A stretch of DNA of 64,000 bases from Onchocerca volvulus (taxonomy: Eukaryota; Nematoda; Chromadorea; Rhabditida; Onchocercidae). The position numbers were made by a program, and so were the translations under genes. The notes below the pieces were generated by a model. The model was not told where the DNA came from, did no database searches, and saw nothing but the letters and a program-made list of their open reading frames with translations. Each line of letters opens with the position of its first letter. Positions within the stretch are counted from its first letter, which is position 1. Below, piece by piece: positions 46,565 to 60,778 of the stretch. Location: NCBI GenBank assembly GCA_000499405.2, contig HG738140.1:13765113-13829112 (forward strand), given 5' to 3'.

Positions 46565-49500
46565 TAACACATATGGATTGAAAATATTTAGGACTTTGTT
46601 ACTAACTGCATTACTGACTGTTGAATAGAACGAAAGCTGTCATTCGATAGGATTATTTCTAAAACATTTCATTCAATCGATTTTCAATATCAGAAAATAT
46701 CACGGAATACTACAGAAATGACACCGTAATCGTGACCCAAATACCACAAAACTTCTAATTCTAGCTTTGCCAAGCCCATGGTCATTTTTTTTTTGATAAA
46801 TACCTTTTGGTTCCGTTTCCATAATCTCTATTTCCTGCTGCAACGATTTCGCGGACTCTGTCCTATTCCTTGTCCACCTTTTTATTCCACATTTCTAGTT
46901 TAACATTTTGCTTCATTTCAAATTCGGGCATCATATTTCAGTATACAATTCTTTTCAGTGAATTACAAAATTTTCGCTCAGTGTTCAATTTGGCGAATTA
47001 TTAAAAAAAAAAAAAAAAAAAGAAAAAAATGAGTAATCTTAATGCAAAATGATATGGTGATAATATCGACAAATGTGGCCGAAATCATCAGCGTTATCGC
47101 TATTCCCGATCATTATTGAAATAACGATTATCACTGTTAAGCTATAATTGCTGATCAATAAATTCTCGAAATAGAAATATTTCTGTTTTGAAAAAGTTTT
47201 CAAATTGGAAGAGCAAGCTTTCCTTTTCTACTTTAAAAATTTCAAAAATCTAAACATCTTTCCCTATCTTTCTTTTATCGCTGATCGACCTGTCCATATC
47301 ATTCCCTTTAAATCACACATTAAATAATTTATAACATCTATAAAATGTACTTATATTATAATATTGCGACATTTAATCATCAAACTGTTCCTCATAATAT
47401 TATCGAAAATATTCTTTTTTTTTGTTAAAATTATAAAAAATATTTTTGGTTTGACACTGCGCGAATGTTCCATAAAATTGCAACTGTAATGTGATGGGAA
47501 GTGGTACCTGACCTATGAATATCTGTGGGTTATAGATAAGCAATTGTTGTGGATATTCTGAATTGAATCATTCACTTATTGCTAGGCAAATAAGTTAGCC
47601 AATAGTTTTTTATTGACAAATTTGTGCAGCCAATGAATAGATCAAATATAGAACAGCATGGAGAGATGTTTCATTTTCTTATTTTAAACTTCAAAATATT
47701 GATTGTGAAGAAAAAAAAATCAGTTTTATCCATTGCAATTATAATTATTCTTTCAATAAACTTCTTTTCACACTTTGTAAATCTTTGTGAATAATTAATG
47801 TATATGCATCGTTAAGAAGGTCAGCAAGATCACATTCGCATTTTTACGAAGATCACAACAATTGCTAGAAGTAAGAGTGAGAGAAAATGAGGTCAAATAA
47901 ATCAATAATATACCAATAATCGTAAAATTCTGTTTTTCTTACCTTTGATATTCTGAAAAGAAATATCAGTTAAACATTCTCCTTTCCAAAGTATGCGATC
48001 GTCTTCTTGACGCCTGTTGTATCTTTCAAGAAAGGAAGGAAGACGAATAACGACGGCTAATTAAAAAAAAGTAATTCACAACTCATTTAGCAAAGCATTC
48101 ATCTTTACGATGACAAGATTTGCCGATACTGCGTGAAGGTTGAAAAGCAATGAGTTGCAACCAATGAATAAATCGATAATCAATAGATTATTGATGACAA
48201 GATATCCACTTCTTCAGTTATATGTGGGGATTTTTCAGTTCTTGAAACAAACAAAATTCCAATACGACGCCAAATCATTGAGAGAACAGTCATTTGTTTC
48301 AAATGGCAGATCAAAATCAAAATCAAGAATTTAGCGAACACTACATCTATGTATAAATTAGTATCATCTTTGCTCATCGAACCATACTACTCAGAAAATA
48401 AGAAAAAAGCAATATTCACTATTAGATGTGAAGGATTTGTACCGATAGCCAAGATATCTTAGCCAACTTCTGCAATAAGCACATATCTTAGCATTTAGAT
48501 TAAATATGTCAAAATTGAAATTTTTGGCAGAATTACAAATATTATTCCAGCATTAGTCCCTCTTTAAATCTATGTTTTAGCATTAACAAGTATGAATAAT
48601 TTCTGAAATGATAGATTCAAAACTGAAGTAGTTTTATAAGATCTGAAAAAGTGATGCATTTGCCTCAAGTGTTCTATTGAGCAATTTCATAAGAATGACC
48701 ACTTCAACATCTTTTATTCTAAAATTTGAGAAATTTTGCCGAACAGATTGATCTCGAAAGGGATAATTCCAATCTGCAATAATTGCAGCTACTTTGCTGT
48801 CACAAACACTGCTAGCTACGAAAACATTTCAAATTGTCTGCGAATAAATCAAAAAATTCGTAAAAGAATAAGTTAATTTGCTATTATTATTATTACTATT
48901 CAACGATAGAAAATATATTAAAGCATTGGTAATTAGCATATTGCACATGTAACAAATAGAATAATAAAGTTATCATACATGTAATCAATCAATTAAGATT
49001 ACAAATAAAAAGTCATGTCATGGATGGGAATAAAGTTGTAGATAGAGCAGTAGGATAAGATCATGAATGTAAACGATGTGCAATATTTAAGTCAACTGAT
49101 AGATCCTGAATTATGAGGAGATGAGAAGAGATCTTAACAGCAATTACAGATATTCAATATTAACAATTTTGTCGTATCGTTTATTAATACTTCGATTTCT
49201 CCCATCTGCGTCCTTTTTTGTCAAACTTTGTACCAGCCTTTCATTATTTCTCGAGAATGTCTGATGTAACTGAAAACAAATTGAATTTTCTTGGACATCA
49301 ATATCATTGCTGATAGTTCCATCTCATCCAGGTGAATGTTTCTTCAATTATCCAATAAAAGTAAGTTATTAGTCAATCGCGGTTGAAGTTTTCCATGACC
49401 TTAGAACAGATGAACTATTGTTCGTATTGTTACGGCAAAAAAAAATTCTTATTTACTAATATTTGTTCCACTAAATAACCATAGTTTCATTAGTTTGGAA

Positions 49501-51610
49501 AAATCTCAAAATTTTTGATATTATTAAACTTGTTTTGAATTTATCATATATTCGATTTCGTTAAACATGCAGAAGATGTAGGAGGAACTGACGTTGAAAT
49601 GACCGTTCGATTTTGGACACTAGTATTAAACAGTCCGTTCGCGATGAAGCCCCAATGTTGCCAATAACAATTGACGTTGTTGTCCCCCGAAAGTCCCCAT
49701 CATTTTTGATTGTCATTGGGCAGTGGTCCACACATTGGTCATATAAAAAATTGGATATGAGGACTAAGGATAAGATCAAACTTCTCATAAGCCAAACTCC
49801 TTTTTAACATTTTTGACAATTCATCTTGCAATATTTCATGCGGTGATCATAGATTCTAATAATAATCGAATCGGAAGATGTGAGAATCAAGACTTTTTAT
49901 CCAAATATAGTAAATGACTCATTTGTTGAGGATATTATTAGTTGTTTCTTCCATATGATTACTTGGATTGTTTCATTTTATTTATTATAAATATTTCGAT
50001 TTTATCGTCAGCAGTATATGATATTGAATAGCCGAAATAGTTTATAATATAAGAATGTCGAGATTTCAATTGTTTCAATTATCGATTTCCACTGAACGTC
50101 GAATAGATAATTGCTTTAAGCATGAGAGACGATTAAAATGGTTAATATGTGAAATAATATGATTTCTGAAATATTAAAAATATGTCGATTTTGCTGGTGA
50201 ATATTTGTCAGAAGTTATCCTTGCAATGATTGATTTTGGAATCATTTTTCCGTTCTGATGGGCTAAAAAGTTGTATGTTCAAAGAATGGGAAAATATCGG
50301 GATGAATGATATAACGGAAATTTAATTTTTTGTTGAAAGGATTCGAGGAAATAAAATTAAAGCATTCTTCATAATTCCTCCAAGTTGCCATTACTTTTTT
50401 GTATTTTTGAAGAAACTGTCTTAGAATATTACGCGGTATTATAAGTGAATTAACCTAGGCCTTCCCTCAGGATTAAATTCACTAAAATCAAAAACTGCAA
50501 ATTCCTATCTTACAAGTAGTATATTATGTTTCCATTTTTTATAGTATCTTTTTTACAACCTAGTAGTATATTATATATTCTGATTTTATGGACGTATAGC
50601 TCTTTGCTTTTGGCTTATATTTTGAACTGTTCGGTAAAAAAAAAAAATCATACTTATCCGACCAATCAATATAGTCTATTTCCTAACACAGATCAACGTG
50701 AGGATTACCTGTTGCCAGATCATTCTGTTCCAATCATCTGCTAATCAAACAAATTATCGATCACTAAATTTTCAGGTATGCGCCATTAGCTTTGCATATC
50801 CCGCAACAAGTTATAAGAAAGTGGAAAAAAACAAAAAAATTAGACGAAAAGGAAGGCAATAAAAAAAAAAAAAAAGAAAAAGTAAAATGGAAAAGGAGAT
50901 ACGAAGAATGTAACTGTTCTGAATTTCAACTTAATTGAAATTATTGTATTTTTTCATAATTTTCTCTACATTCATTAATAATATGAGCATGTCATTAGTA
51001 AAGAATGAAATGATCTGAAAAGTTCAGCTCCATTTTAGTTGATCAGATATTTTGGAGAATTCTGAAAACTTACAGTTACCGGTGCTTGATCGAAATCGGT
51101 GAGGTATTGAAGTGGAAGAACGTCAAAAAAGTAGTTTTGAGTGTTCTTATTGTTATTATCATGTATTGTTTAATCGATTAAAGAATGAATTTTTATTTTT
51201 TTTCTATTTGCTTTAAGTTATGCATATTTCAGGATGATGAAATGCTTGCTCAATAAATTATGTCGATGTTTCAACAATTCTGAGCAAAACTTATCTCCTA
51301 TTCAATACTTGTTTGTGCACATATTTCTTTATGCCTTCCAATTATTATCCTTGAATAATCCGGAGGCTGTTGTTTGTGACTTTTCATACAATTTTCCAAA
51401 CAGCAAAGTTCAAATTTATTTCACAACTATTCACTAGCAGTTGTAGTTAACGAACGAATATGAAAAAGATTAAACAATGTGAAATAGCATAAGGTGGATA
51501 ATGGTAGCCTGAAGTGAATTACGAGTGACATGAATGATATTGGTAGATGAAGTTTCGTTTCGTTTTCAAAATTATTCTTGATTTTTATGGTGTAAATCCC
51601 ATAAGGATAT
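46565..51610. other. AT-rich region without a supportable gene
   Basis: Two isolated frames stand out but have no partners: plus 48,238-48,334 after an acceptor-like TTTTTCAG (ends GRSKSKSRI, stop) and a higher-GC stretch at 49,600-49,790 open on both strands. A (TTA)n-like patch lies near 48,880. No known domain was recognised. Confidence 0.4.
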
Positions 51611-53724
51611 TCATTTGAGACGATCTAATTGCTGATTACCATATTTTGGCATAGATGCAACGATTTTCGCACCTGAAATTATTCCTTTATTGATTACATT
51701 TATCCAAGTTGGAAAAAAATTTTCAAAACAAGTTATTTGAATTAGTGTTTTTTCTTATGTCGATTCATTTTTCTTTTTTCTGAATGGTTCGTCTGTTCTG
51801 GATACTCCTGAAAATTTTGCGGAGTTCTAGGAATTCAGCTGTTTTTTATATTTTATATATTATTTTTAAATATCCAACTTTGAAGGTATTATTCTCTAAT
51901 AATGATAAAAATATGAAATGTCTAATGTCTGTTAACAAATGAACGAAAATAAGCAAATGAACTTTAAACTTTATGTTTGCTAAAAATATTGTTTTGAAAA
52001 AATTGAAAAAAAGAAAAATTCTCAGAAAAAAAAAGAGAACAATTCGAGTATGTTCAATTCAATTGGTCGATTTATGGCCAGTGTATTAATACACTGAAGT
52101 TCATTTTAAAGTTTTTATTTGTTCGAATTTATATTGTTCGAATAATGTTTTTATTTGTTCGAATTTGACAAAAGAAAGTTTTTATTGGCAGCAAACTTGT
52201 TTGAATAATTCATGTCGAATATTGGAATCTTACTGTTTATATCGTAATCAAAACTTATTCCTAAAATTAAAGGACTATAAGTTGTATTAGAATCTAAATT
52301 TTCAGTGAAAATCTAAAAATATGAGTGAATTATCGTGAATATTTCTTTCATTAGTTTTTCTGATAGTGAATAACTGATAATTAACTTGCTATACATATTC
52401 TGATATATTATTTGATAATGGATAAAAGTAACAATTTAATGAATTTATTCGAAATTGGTCATTTTTGCCTCAAGACCTTCGATTATCAATTTATTTTAAT
52501 GAGTTTATTTGAAAAAAAAAGAAACGTGATTAAATGAATTAAGAAAAATTCTCTTATATATAATTTGTCGTTAGTTAGAAAAATAAAAATCAAAAATTCC
52601 ATTACCGTCAATCTTGTTAAAGTTCATTCGATTCAAATCTGCATAATCTTCGTAATTACTTCGTTTAAATAATGCTGGTCGAGGACGCAGGCTATCAGCT
52701 GAAATGATTATGTAATACTTTCTCATTTTTTCTAATTTTTTTCTAATTCGATCTTGAAATTTTACTACAGTATTCTAGCATGTTGATTTTATCTTGATAG
52801 TTTTATCAAAATCTGTTAAGACAAATTACTGGAGGAAATCAGAGCATTATGATCATATTTCACAAACTTTTAATCATTAATAAAAGAATGTTTTTTATAG
52901 CAATGAATCATTTATTGTTCTTAATAAATCTCATGAGAAGAACGAAATTTTTCAGCTTGCTTAGCTAATATTGAATTTTAATCTTATCATTTAATATTAA
53001 ACAATATGAAAAATTCGAATATATCACCTGAAATATTATTACTAGCAAACTTAGGCTAATTAAGAAAAGGAATATAGTATTGAGAATAATCAATCAGAAC
53101 ATTTCTTTTTCAAACTCAATAAAAAAATAACTAAGAATTAAGGGGATATTTTATTCAGTTCGGTTGAAAGGATACATTATTATATTGTCAAGTTAAAAAT
53201 GATCAATGATCAATTTATTTTCAGCTGGAAATAAAATAAACTTTTTTTATGCATAATTTTGCTAAAAATATCAAGTGCTGCATGCAACATTTCATGTCTT
53301 GAACAAAAATGTTTTCTTTTTAATATCATTTAGCAATTCTCCAATTTGATTAAACTTTTTTATATACACGAATAATTTGCTTTAATTTCAGAAAAAAAAA
53401 ATATATGAATTATAAATTATCCATAAAAATATGAAATGCTAAACGACTTTCTTCATGTTATATACATTTATGAAATCTTAATATTTTTTGAATTTTATTA
53501 TTAAAATTCATTTATGTGAAATTTTTTCATAAAACTTGCAAAATTTTACATGAATTTTAGTTCGTTTTCAAGTGGAAATTTAACAAAATATTATAAAAAT
53601 TATAACCTATAAATTTAGTCTTTTCCTTCTCTGATTTAGGCTTCCAATCATTCTTTATCCATAATCCATCCATGCAATTTATAATGACGACTAACAGGAA
53701 ACTTGCAAATAATTTTCTTGCCAT
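51611..53724 (-). CDS. Small secreted, neuropeptide-like precursor (90 aa)
   Basis: Three minus-strand exons join in phase from ATG to TGA: 53,607-53,724, 52,606-52,698 and 51,611-51,672. Acceptors are TTTCAG. The donor after exon 2 (GTAATG) is standard; that after exon 1 is GTTATA. The protein starts with a clear signal peptide (MARKLFASFLLVVIINCMDG), then a Lys/Trp-rich segment. At about residues 40-52 come SLRPRPALF and a dibasic KR, followed by a 38-residue tail (SNYEDYADLNRMNF..., MPKYGNQQLDRLK). Signal peptide, small size and one dibasic site fit a peptide-hormone precursor processed in dense-core vesicles, though no Gly for amidation precedes the KR. I do not recognise a named nematode peptide, so the function is open. 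The gene is isolated between AT-rich stretches. Confidence 0.6.
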
Positions 53725-56700
53725 AGATATTAAATCAGTAAAATACAGTTAAGTTAGTGAAATATACGCAGGTAAGTAAATAATTTTGCTAAGAAAAACA
53801 ATCGATTAATATATCAAATTGCAATTTAATTTTATTTTTATTTTGAATTATCAAAGCAAAAGTGCACAACATACTTTCTATAAAAATGAAACAAAATGAG
53901 GCAACTTCAATGAGACATTATTCAATAAAATATCAAATTTTTCATTATTTTTTTCATTAGTCTGTAAATTAAAATTTTGTTCTTTTAAATTTCAATTATA
54001 ATTTTTGGATTTATAATTTCATTTCATTATTTATTATGAAGAATATTTCTTCAAATAGACATAATGAAAAAATGAAAAAATTTTAGATGGATACAGAGAA
54101 AAATGAAAATTATGGAAAAAATTTTGATAGAAAGAAGAGAAAAAATGATAATGCTGAAAAAAGAATTTCAATCTGCCAATTTTTTTCTTTTCATCTTTTT
54201 GGAATTAGAAACCTTTCAAAATGGTATAATTTTATAAAATTTATGAAATAATTGATGAGAATTGATTATTTCAATGATTATTCATTAAATAAGCAGTTTT
54301 CAAAGTAATTTTAGCTATTTTTATTAAATCAACGTTTAAATTAAAAAGGAAATGATTCGAAAAATGACATTGCCAATCTAATAAGTATTATTAAAAGTTT
54401 TTAACTAAACTATTACTAAAAATTTTAAACTAATTTTGTACTAGACTTAAACAATCATAAAGAAAAAAGGAAATAGAGAGAATTAAAAGGAATCAAACAA
54501 TAAGCAAACAAATTAAGAGTATTATTGATATTTATCCGGCAGCTAGCGATTTTATACAAAACAATTGATTATTATCGATAATACATCAATAATTTGAACT
54601 TTTGATAGGAGTAAAATTATCTGAGGATTGTTGGTGTTGGGAATCGATAGGGTTTGATGAGGTCTGGAAGTTGAGTTGGAAAGTTTCATTCGTCGATGAA
54701 GCAAAGTAATAAAGAAGAAAGTAAATGATTGATTGAATGAATGAATGAAGTATTGAAGGCAGATAATAATTGAAGTTGTTCACAATATTTGGTGACATTT
54801 TTGTTCTCGATGGTCATAAATTTTACAATTTCCACTCGTTTAATATCATATTAGTTGCAATTTCCCTAGAGTTTAGTGTCATATTAGAAGAAAAATAAAA
54901 ATTACAACTAATCAATTGAATAGTGCAGCTAATCAGCGTATGTTTACATTATTTCAACAATTCACATGATAGAATGATTGGTAATTAACAATTCATGGTG
55001 ATAAAATTGATGAACCAAAGAAAAGAATGAAGAAAAAAGCACAGCATGAATAGATTTGTAAATAAGAATGGAAGAAAGATTAGAAGATTACTACATTAAA
55101 ATTTTAAGTACCAAGAAGTTCGCTTTTTAGGAGGTATCTCCAGAAAAATTCTTTTTACCTTTAGCCTAGCTCTATTTTTGGGGGTAATAGAAAATCCTTA
55201 ATTGATCTCGAAGAATTTTTCTGTGCTTGCTGTTCTGATTTCCTAACTAATCTGCAATCAATTCGGTGTTTAACAGTTACCATTAATTGTTTCATATTTT
55301 CTACAATTTCGTCACAAAGTTAACGAAATTTCTATATTGAATTTCTGCACAAAGTTAACGAAATTGCCTACATGAAACTTAAAATTTGTTCGTTCGAAAT
55401 TTCCTTATCTATAAAGATAACAAATTTTTTATTCTGCAAACGAAAAATTTGGAAAGATTCACCTATGAGTAAATTGCGAAGTCTCTGCCACCTTATGCCT
55501 ATCAGCCAGCCCTTTATTACTATAAAATCAACCTATGCAAAAATATTTTTTCGCTTTGACTCATTTTTTGAAATGAGTCAAAACTTACTTTTTTCCATAG
55601 TTTTAATGGTGACTTTCCCAATTTCAATTGTGCATCATTCATTTAAAATTGTTGTTTATTTCACTATTTTTACGCCATACTTCCGCTCATTAATTGCCAA
55701 GTCAGTCATTTTATTTTAAAACGAATTGGCTACTTTTTAATAAGTTGTTTATTCTCAGTCCAGTCCATATTCACTACCTTCATTCCTTTTTCTCTCAAAG
55801 AAAATTAAAGCTGATTTAGCTTTGAAATCTGATAATACGTATGTTGAGATCTTTCCTTCATTTTATAACTTGCATTATACCAAATATACACGAATAAAAC
55901 TGTACTCACCACCATCATCTTTTCTAATTTTTGAAAATTTTTCGGAAAAAATAAAAAAATAAACAAGTTATACGATATATATGGTTTTATTATGTATTTC
56001 TATATATTCTTCTGGAAATTTTTGTTACTTTTGACTAATTATTAACAACTTTTAGTTAAAAAATACCGTAATTATACTCATCTAAATATTCTAGAGTTCA
56101 ATATACTCAACTGTAAAATTGCAGTTTTAGTTCATTAAGAAGATGTTGTTTGTATACTGTGCAATAATGATAGTAAATATTGGAAGTAAAAATTTTTTTG
56201 GAAAATTTTTATATTCGGAAAATTTTGAAGACGAATGGATTGATGCATCATCACATTTTTTACGTTTGTTTTCATAATTTATTTCAAATTCGTCAGCATT
56301 GCTGCCACTACGTAGATATGTCGTCAGAGTATGACATGGAACACGTTAAACGGTAATGCAAAAGTATGGCCCAGAATTCTAGAATTATTCGAGAATAATT
56401 ACATTCATTATGCAAGAGTGTTTTCATAGGAACGAATAACTGGCGTTGTTAGGCCTCGAAGACATGTTTAAGATTTTTGTGGAAGGTATATTTTTTGATG
56501 CGTAGTTCAGTAATAACTTTTATGTTATTAGATATAATTTATTAGTTTTACCGATTGGGAAAATCATCAGGTTCAGTTTAATCAGAAGCTTGTGAGGATT
56601 TGTGGTAATTTAACAATATTACAGTGTCATTTTACTTCAAAGATAATTTTTGTATCGGATATTCTTATTATTTTCCAATCTCGTTTAGCGAATTCAACAT

Positions 56701-57488
56701 CACACAAAAAAGTATCATGATGACAGCTCTTTATTTAATTGAATTTCTTTTTTTTTTTTTTTTTAGATATTTTACATCATTGATCGAAATAATCAATTTT
56801 TATGGAGATAACATTTGAGAAAAAAAATGAAATTGCAAGTTTGATTTGACTTTTCTTTTTATTTATTCCGATAATAAAGACAACTACAGAAGCTATTTAA
56901 TCCGCAGTAGTTTCGTTTTGTGCGCTTTGTACTCTTCCACAAATATAAAAAATCTTCTCTATAATTTTCGAACTGATAAACACTATGAATAAAATTTTTA
57001 TTAATTGCATTTTTATTTTGACAAAAAGTACCGAAGTTATTACAGCTTATCTGATCCCGGAAGTCCCAAGATTGTCTGGACGACTACTTTGAAATTTTGG
57101 AACTAATTTTTTTACGGGTCAAATTTTAGTTAAAATTCATAATCTAAATGAAGTTTTGATCTTTTTTCAAGTATTTTCCCGAAAATAAAGACTTATTGTT
57201 TTTTTTTTTTTAGATCTATAATTTCTTTCATACTAAAACGACTTTTCAAAGTCTTATTTTTTATTCAGTTCCTGTATTTATCTTCTATTATTTCTATGGA
57301 TTTAATTTTCAATAAACAACAGAATAACTAATAAATATGTCGAAAAACATGTCAAACAAACATATCAAAAAGAAAAACATATTGATAGTTAAATTTAATA
57401 CCAGTCTATCTTTTTTTTCTCATACTGTGCACAAATATGATAAATGCTCAAAACCCAGATAATAAGAAAATAGGGTAAAGATAATAAG
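53725..57488. other. AT-rich region without a supportable gene
   Basis: Some frames are open, but none has splice partners or recognisable domains: minus 54,586-54,798 (Asn/Ser/Gln-rich end) and plus 55,372-55,719 (hydrophobic). A plus ATG at about 56,310 (MSSEYDMEHVKR before a GTAATG donor) resembles a first exon, but no in-phase second exon was found. Confidence 0.4.
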
Positions 57489-59390
57489 CTAACTTCTGAC
57501 ATTCTGTCTGAACTTCCTTTTTTTTGGATATGATGAATGTCGAAAAGCCCCACGTTTTGCAAGCGCTTCCCGAGCCTTAATTTCTTGATATTTTTGGCGC
57601 TGTTTCGTTTGTAAATCTGTGTCCGCTAGAAGTTCCTCAACAATTGTCTTCTTACGCTGTTTCTTTGGTATACGAGACGAATAAAAATCTGCTTTTGTCT
57701 CAATAACAGTACCAATCTGAAATAATTTTTATCTATGAACTAACTCTCATGATACATAAACCGATATGGCGATTTTCTGACAAAATTGATAAAAGCGAGG
57801 AGATTTGGCAATTCACATCGCACTTCACTTCACTTCATATAGTAAAATGCACAACTAGTTTGCATATCTATTTTGAAAACTTTTTAAATATGACTTCAAG
57901 TCTAATTCGTAGGTGAACATTGACGCAAACCTATTAAATTGTAATATGTCAGTAATCTATAAATTAATTCATTAATCAATCAATATCATATCAGTAGGTT
58001 GGTAGTAAAAAAAGAAAAAAAGAATCACAAATGAATAAAATTCTCTAGGCGTAAGAAATACACTAGAATAATTAAAATTAATTTAATTTGAAGATTTATG
58101 TACATCACAAACCTGGAAATATTTTGGTAATACGGAACGATCATTTTTTCTGTAATGAGCTTTCGAATCTAGAGATTCCCTCATCTGAATAATTTTCAGA
58201 TCACGTTCCCTTTTTTCGGTCATTTCACCTGTTGGGAGATTATACCAAGCATCACCCTTCGTACGCTCTCGGTCCATCTAAAAAATCAAAATCCATACGA
58301 AATTTTATACAGCATCGATAGACATAGTTTCCACATTAGACAATACAAAAATCATAAAAATACCTTTCTTTGTTTTTTCAGTGCTCGCCAAGATACCGGG
58401 ATATGTCCTTCACCAAGATATTTTTCAAAACCGGGTTTTATTATGCTTTTTGATAGCAGCTGAAAAAAAATAATTTCATAGCACTAGTAGATACTTCTAC
58501 TAACTCTTCGGCTTTCTGATGATTACTTCTCTACGAATGCCTTATTATTCGCTTTGTAAATAAAAATAATTCTATGTAACAAAAAATATACCCATTGAGC
58601 ACTGAAAAAGCAAAATGAATTTCAGCAACAAAAACTATGATTTTTCATTGAATAGTGGTCGACCTACAATATGAATCAAACTATTTCGGAAATTGATAAT
58701 CGAAAGTTAAATTGAAATTCTACATGATGTAATATTGAAGAATTTTAACTTGGTTTGCAGACCTCTTTTGTTGTCTTATCCAAAATTGAATCGGTATCCA
58801 ATGTTTTACTAGTTTTCGCATCACACTTTGTTATAAAAAATGGCTTCTTGACAACGTTCATATCAATATTATTAGTACCACTAGCATCCAGAACAAATAA
58901 ATCATTTGTTTCAACTTCCTGAAACATAAGTTGAATTTTTGAAAAATGATTTATTCTGATTCGAAATTTGGATTTCCCAAGAAAGATTTAAAACTTCAAA
59001 TTATGACAGGAAGAATTTTCGTCATGGAAGTAAGCAGCAAATAAAATAAAAATCAGCGCACGACATATGCAAAGATAAAACATATTTAAAAAACACCTCG
59101 TAAAGCATAAAATTAAGCAATGTCTTTCAGTTCAATTTCCTTTAGAATTCAATCTACCATAAAAAACGAACAAAAAATGATGAAAGAAGATGGAAATTCC
59201 TCCTCTCCTTTAACATTTTTGACCATCAAGAATTTCAGTGAAAAATAACCTCAGTTTGAGGGAAACAATGAAAGTTCACTTTCTTCGCTAATGTCACCTT
59301 TGCTTTAACATTCTGGCCATCATCGACATCACTCGAAGAAGTCTCTTCATCGTCTTCTGACTCATTACTTTCATTACGAAAAGTCCGCAT
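57489..59390 (-). CDS. DNTTIP2: FCF2/DNTTIP2 (TdIF2) family pre-rRNA processing factor
   Basis: Five minus-strand exons, all phase 0, give 261 residues: 59,250-59,390, 58,763-58,918, 58,364-58,459, 58,113-58,277 and 57,489-57,716. The first 80 residues are acidic and Ser-rich (SEDDEETSSSDVDDG). The C-terminal half is the FCF2 domain: RERTKGDAWYNLP, a DLKIIQMRESLD helix, HYRKND, LPKYFQIG, then ADFYSSRIPKKQRKKTIVEE and a basic tail (PKKRKFRQNVRS) like a nucleolar localisation signal. Yeast Fcf2 and human DNTTIP2 act in the nucleolus in early 18S pre-rRNA cleavage within the small-subunit processome. The protein is shorter than the human one, keeping only the domain and an acidic leader. The ATG sits one base after a TTTCAG acceptor, as expected for spliced-leader trans-splicing onto the first exon. 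Confidence 0.92.
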
Positions 59391-59897
59391 TCTGAAATAT
59401 AAAGCAAGAATAAATGCAATGCTTGCTTACCAAATAATAAATAACTCATTGTCAATACATCGATATGTATACCTGCGTCAAGCGAATGTAAAAACTGTAA
59501 TAAAGCGGTGATCTTAATGAGACTTAAAGATATTTAATTTAAAAATTAATGTATCTTGACTTGTTGTTTACATCCAATCCATGTTTCAATAAATCATCGT
59601 TTACTCGTCGCATCTTTACTGCCCAGTAAATCATATCCATTTTGTATTTGTTAAATAAATGAATTTCAAATCTCTAAAACTATAAGTTATTTTTAAATTT
59701 GTATCATATACAAAACGAAACTTTGAACTTTTATGAAGAAATCATTTCCTGAGAAGATTGCATCGCTCGTTTTTTGAATACTAACAGGGCTCTTTATCAT
59801 AATTTATTTGGGATTAAAAGATAATTATGAATTGAAATCACTACATTTAATCCGATAATAAAAAGCAACAAATACAGCAAAATGGACCCACAATGCG

Positions 59898-59938
59898 CTT
59901 AAATCATATTATTCAACTATTGAATAATATGATTTAAG
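59898..59938. repeat. Perfect 19-bp inverted repeat with 3-base loop
   Basis: CTTAAATCATATTATTCAA, loop CTA, then its exact reverse complement. Such a hairpin is thermodynamically weak in RNA because it is AT-rich, but it is strictly perfect. Confidence 0.95.
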
Positions 59939-60778
59939 ATTCACAAAAGCTCTTAAATTTGACTCAGTAAAAGATAATACCGGAATACGTCGAACATTAA
60001 ATGGTAATATAAATACAACTGAGTTTAAAGATGCATTTTTCTGCAAGTCCATACATATTGCAATTGCATTTGAAAGAACTGTATGCAAAGGAAACAATTT
60101 AAATCTAATTTAAATCAATCCCGTAAAATTCAAACAGCGACATATAAAATACACAGAATGTTAGCGATCAATTTTCATTACCATTACGAAATTTCGCAGA
60201 ATTTATAATTATATTTTGAATTGCAGAAATTTCTAGTCGAATCATGATAATAAATACACAATAAGTTGTCCACTCATAATAATATACATGTATTCTCATA
60301 TGAAAAACAAACGAAAAAAAAAATAAAAGAAATAATAATGAAAATAAACGAAATAAAGAATAAAACCATGACGAAGGTCTGCTTCGGTGGATGGTAAAAA
60401 TCAAAGAAACTAACAAAACTGAAAATTGAGGTAAGCAACTTTGAAATAGTAAAAAGTTAGCTCTCATATATATATATATATATCAGGTACATAAATTCAT
60501 CTGCATCGTTTCCACGAATATCAGAGGAGATACAATGCCACTTAAACATCAAATTCTTTTAACACCCATATCTATAGGATTCATCTCTATCCCAATGAGA
60601 AAAGATCTCAGAGAGGTCGTCCTAAATTCCTGAAAATTTTACGTAAAATATGATTACTGAACTTTCATCAAGTATCGAAAGAATCAGCTCGAAAAAGGTA
60701 TGAAAACAATTCATTAAATGTTAGTGAAGAATACATGGAAATAAGTTATGTGAGAAATTAATTTTCGGTATATTTATT

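Noticed and set aside
49561..49807. Higher-GC stretch open on both strands
   Set aside because: Neither strand gives a recognisable protein or consistent splice sites; it may be an old insertion.
55372..55719. 115-codon plus-strand open frame
   Set aside because: Hydrophobic, Phe/Ile/Ser-rich with no recognisable domain or splice partners; typical of AT-rich chance frames.
56300..56470. Possible first exon (MSSEYDMEHVKR) followed by an ERITGVVRPRR block on the plus strand
   Set aside because: The two pieces are in conflicting phases and no later exon was found.
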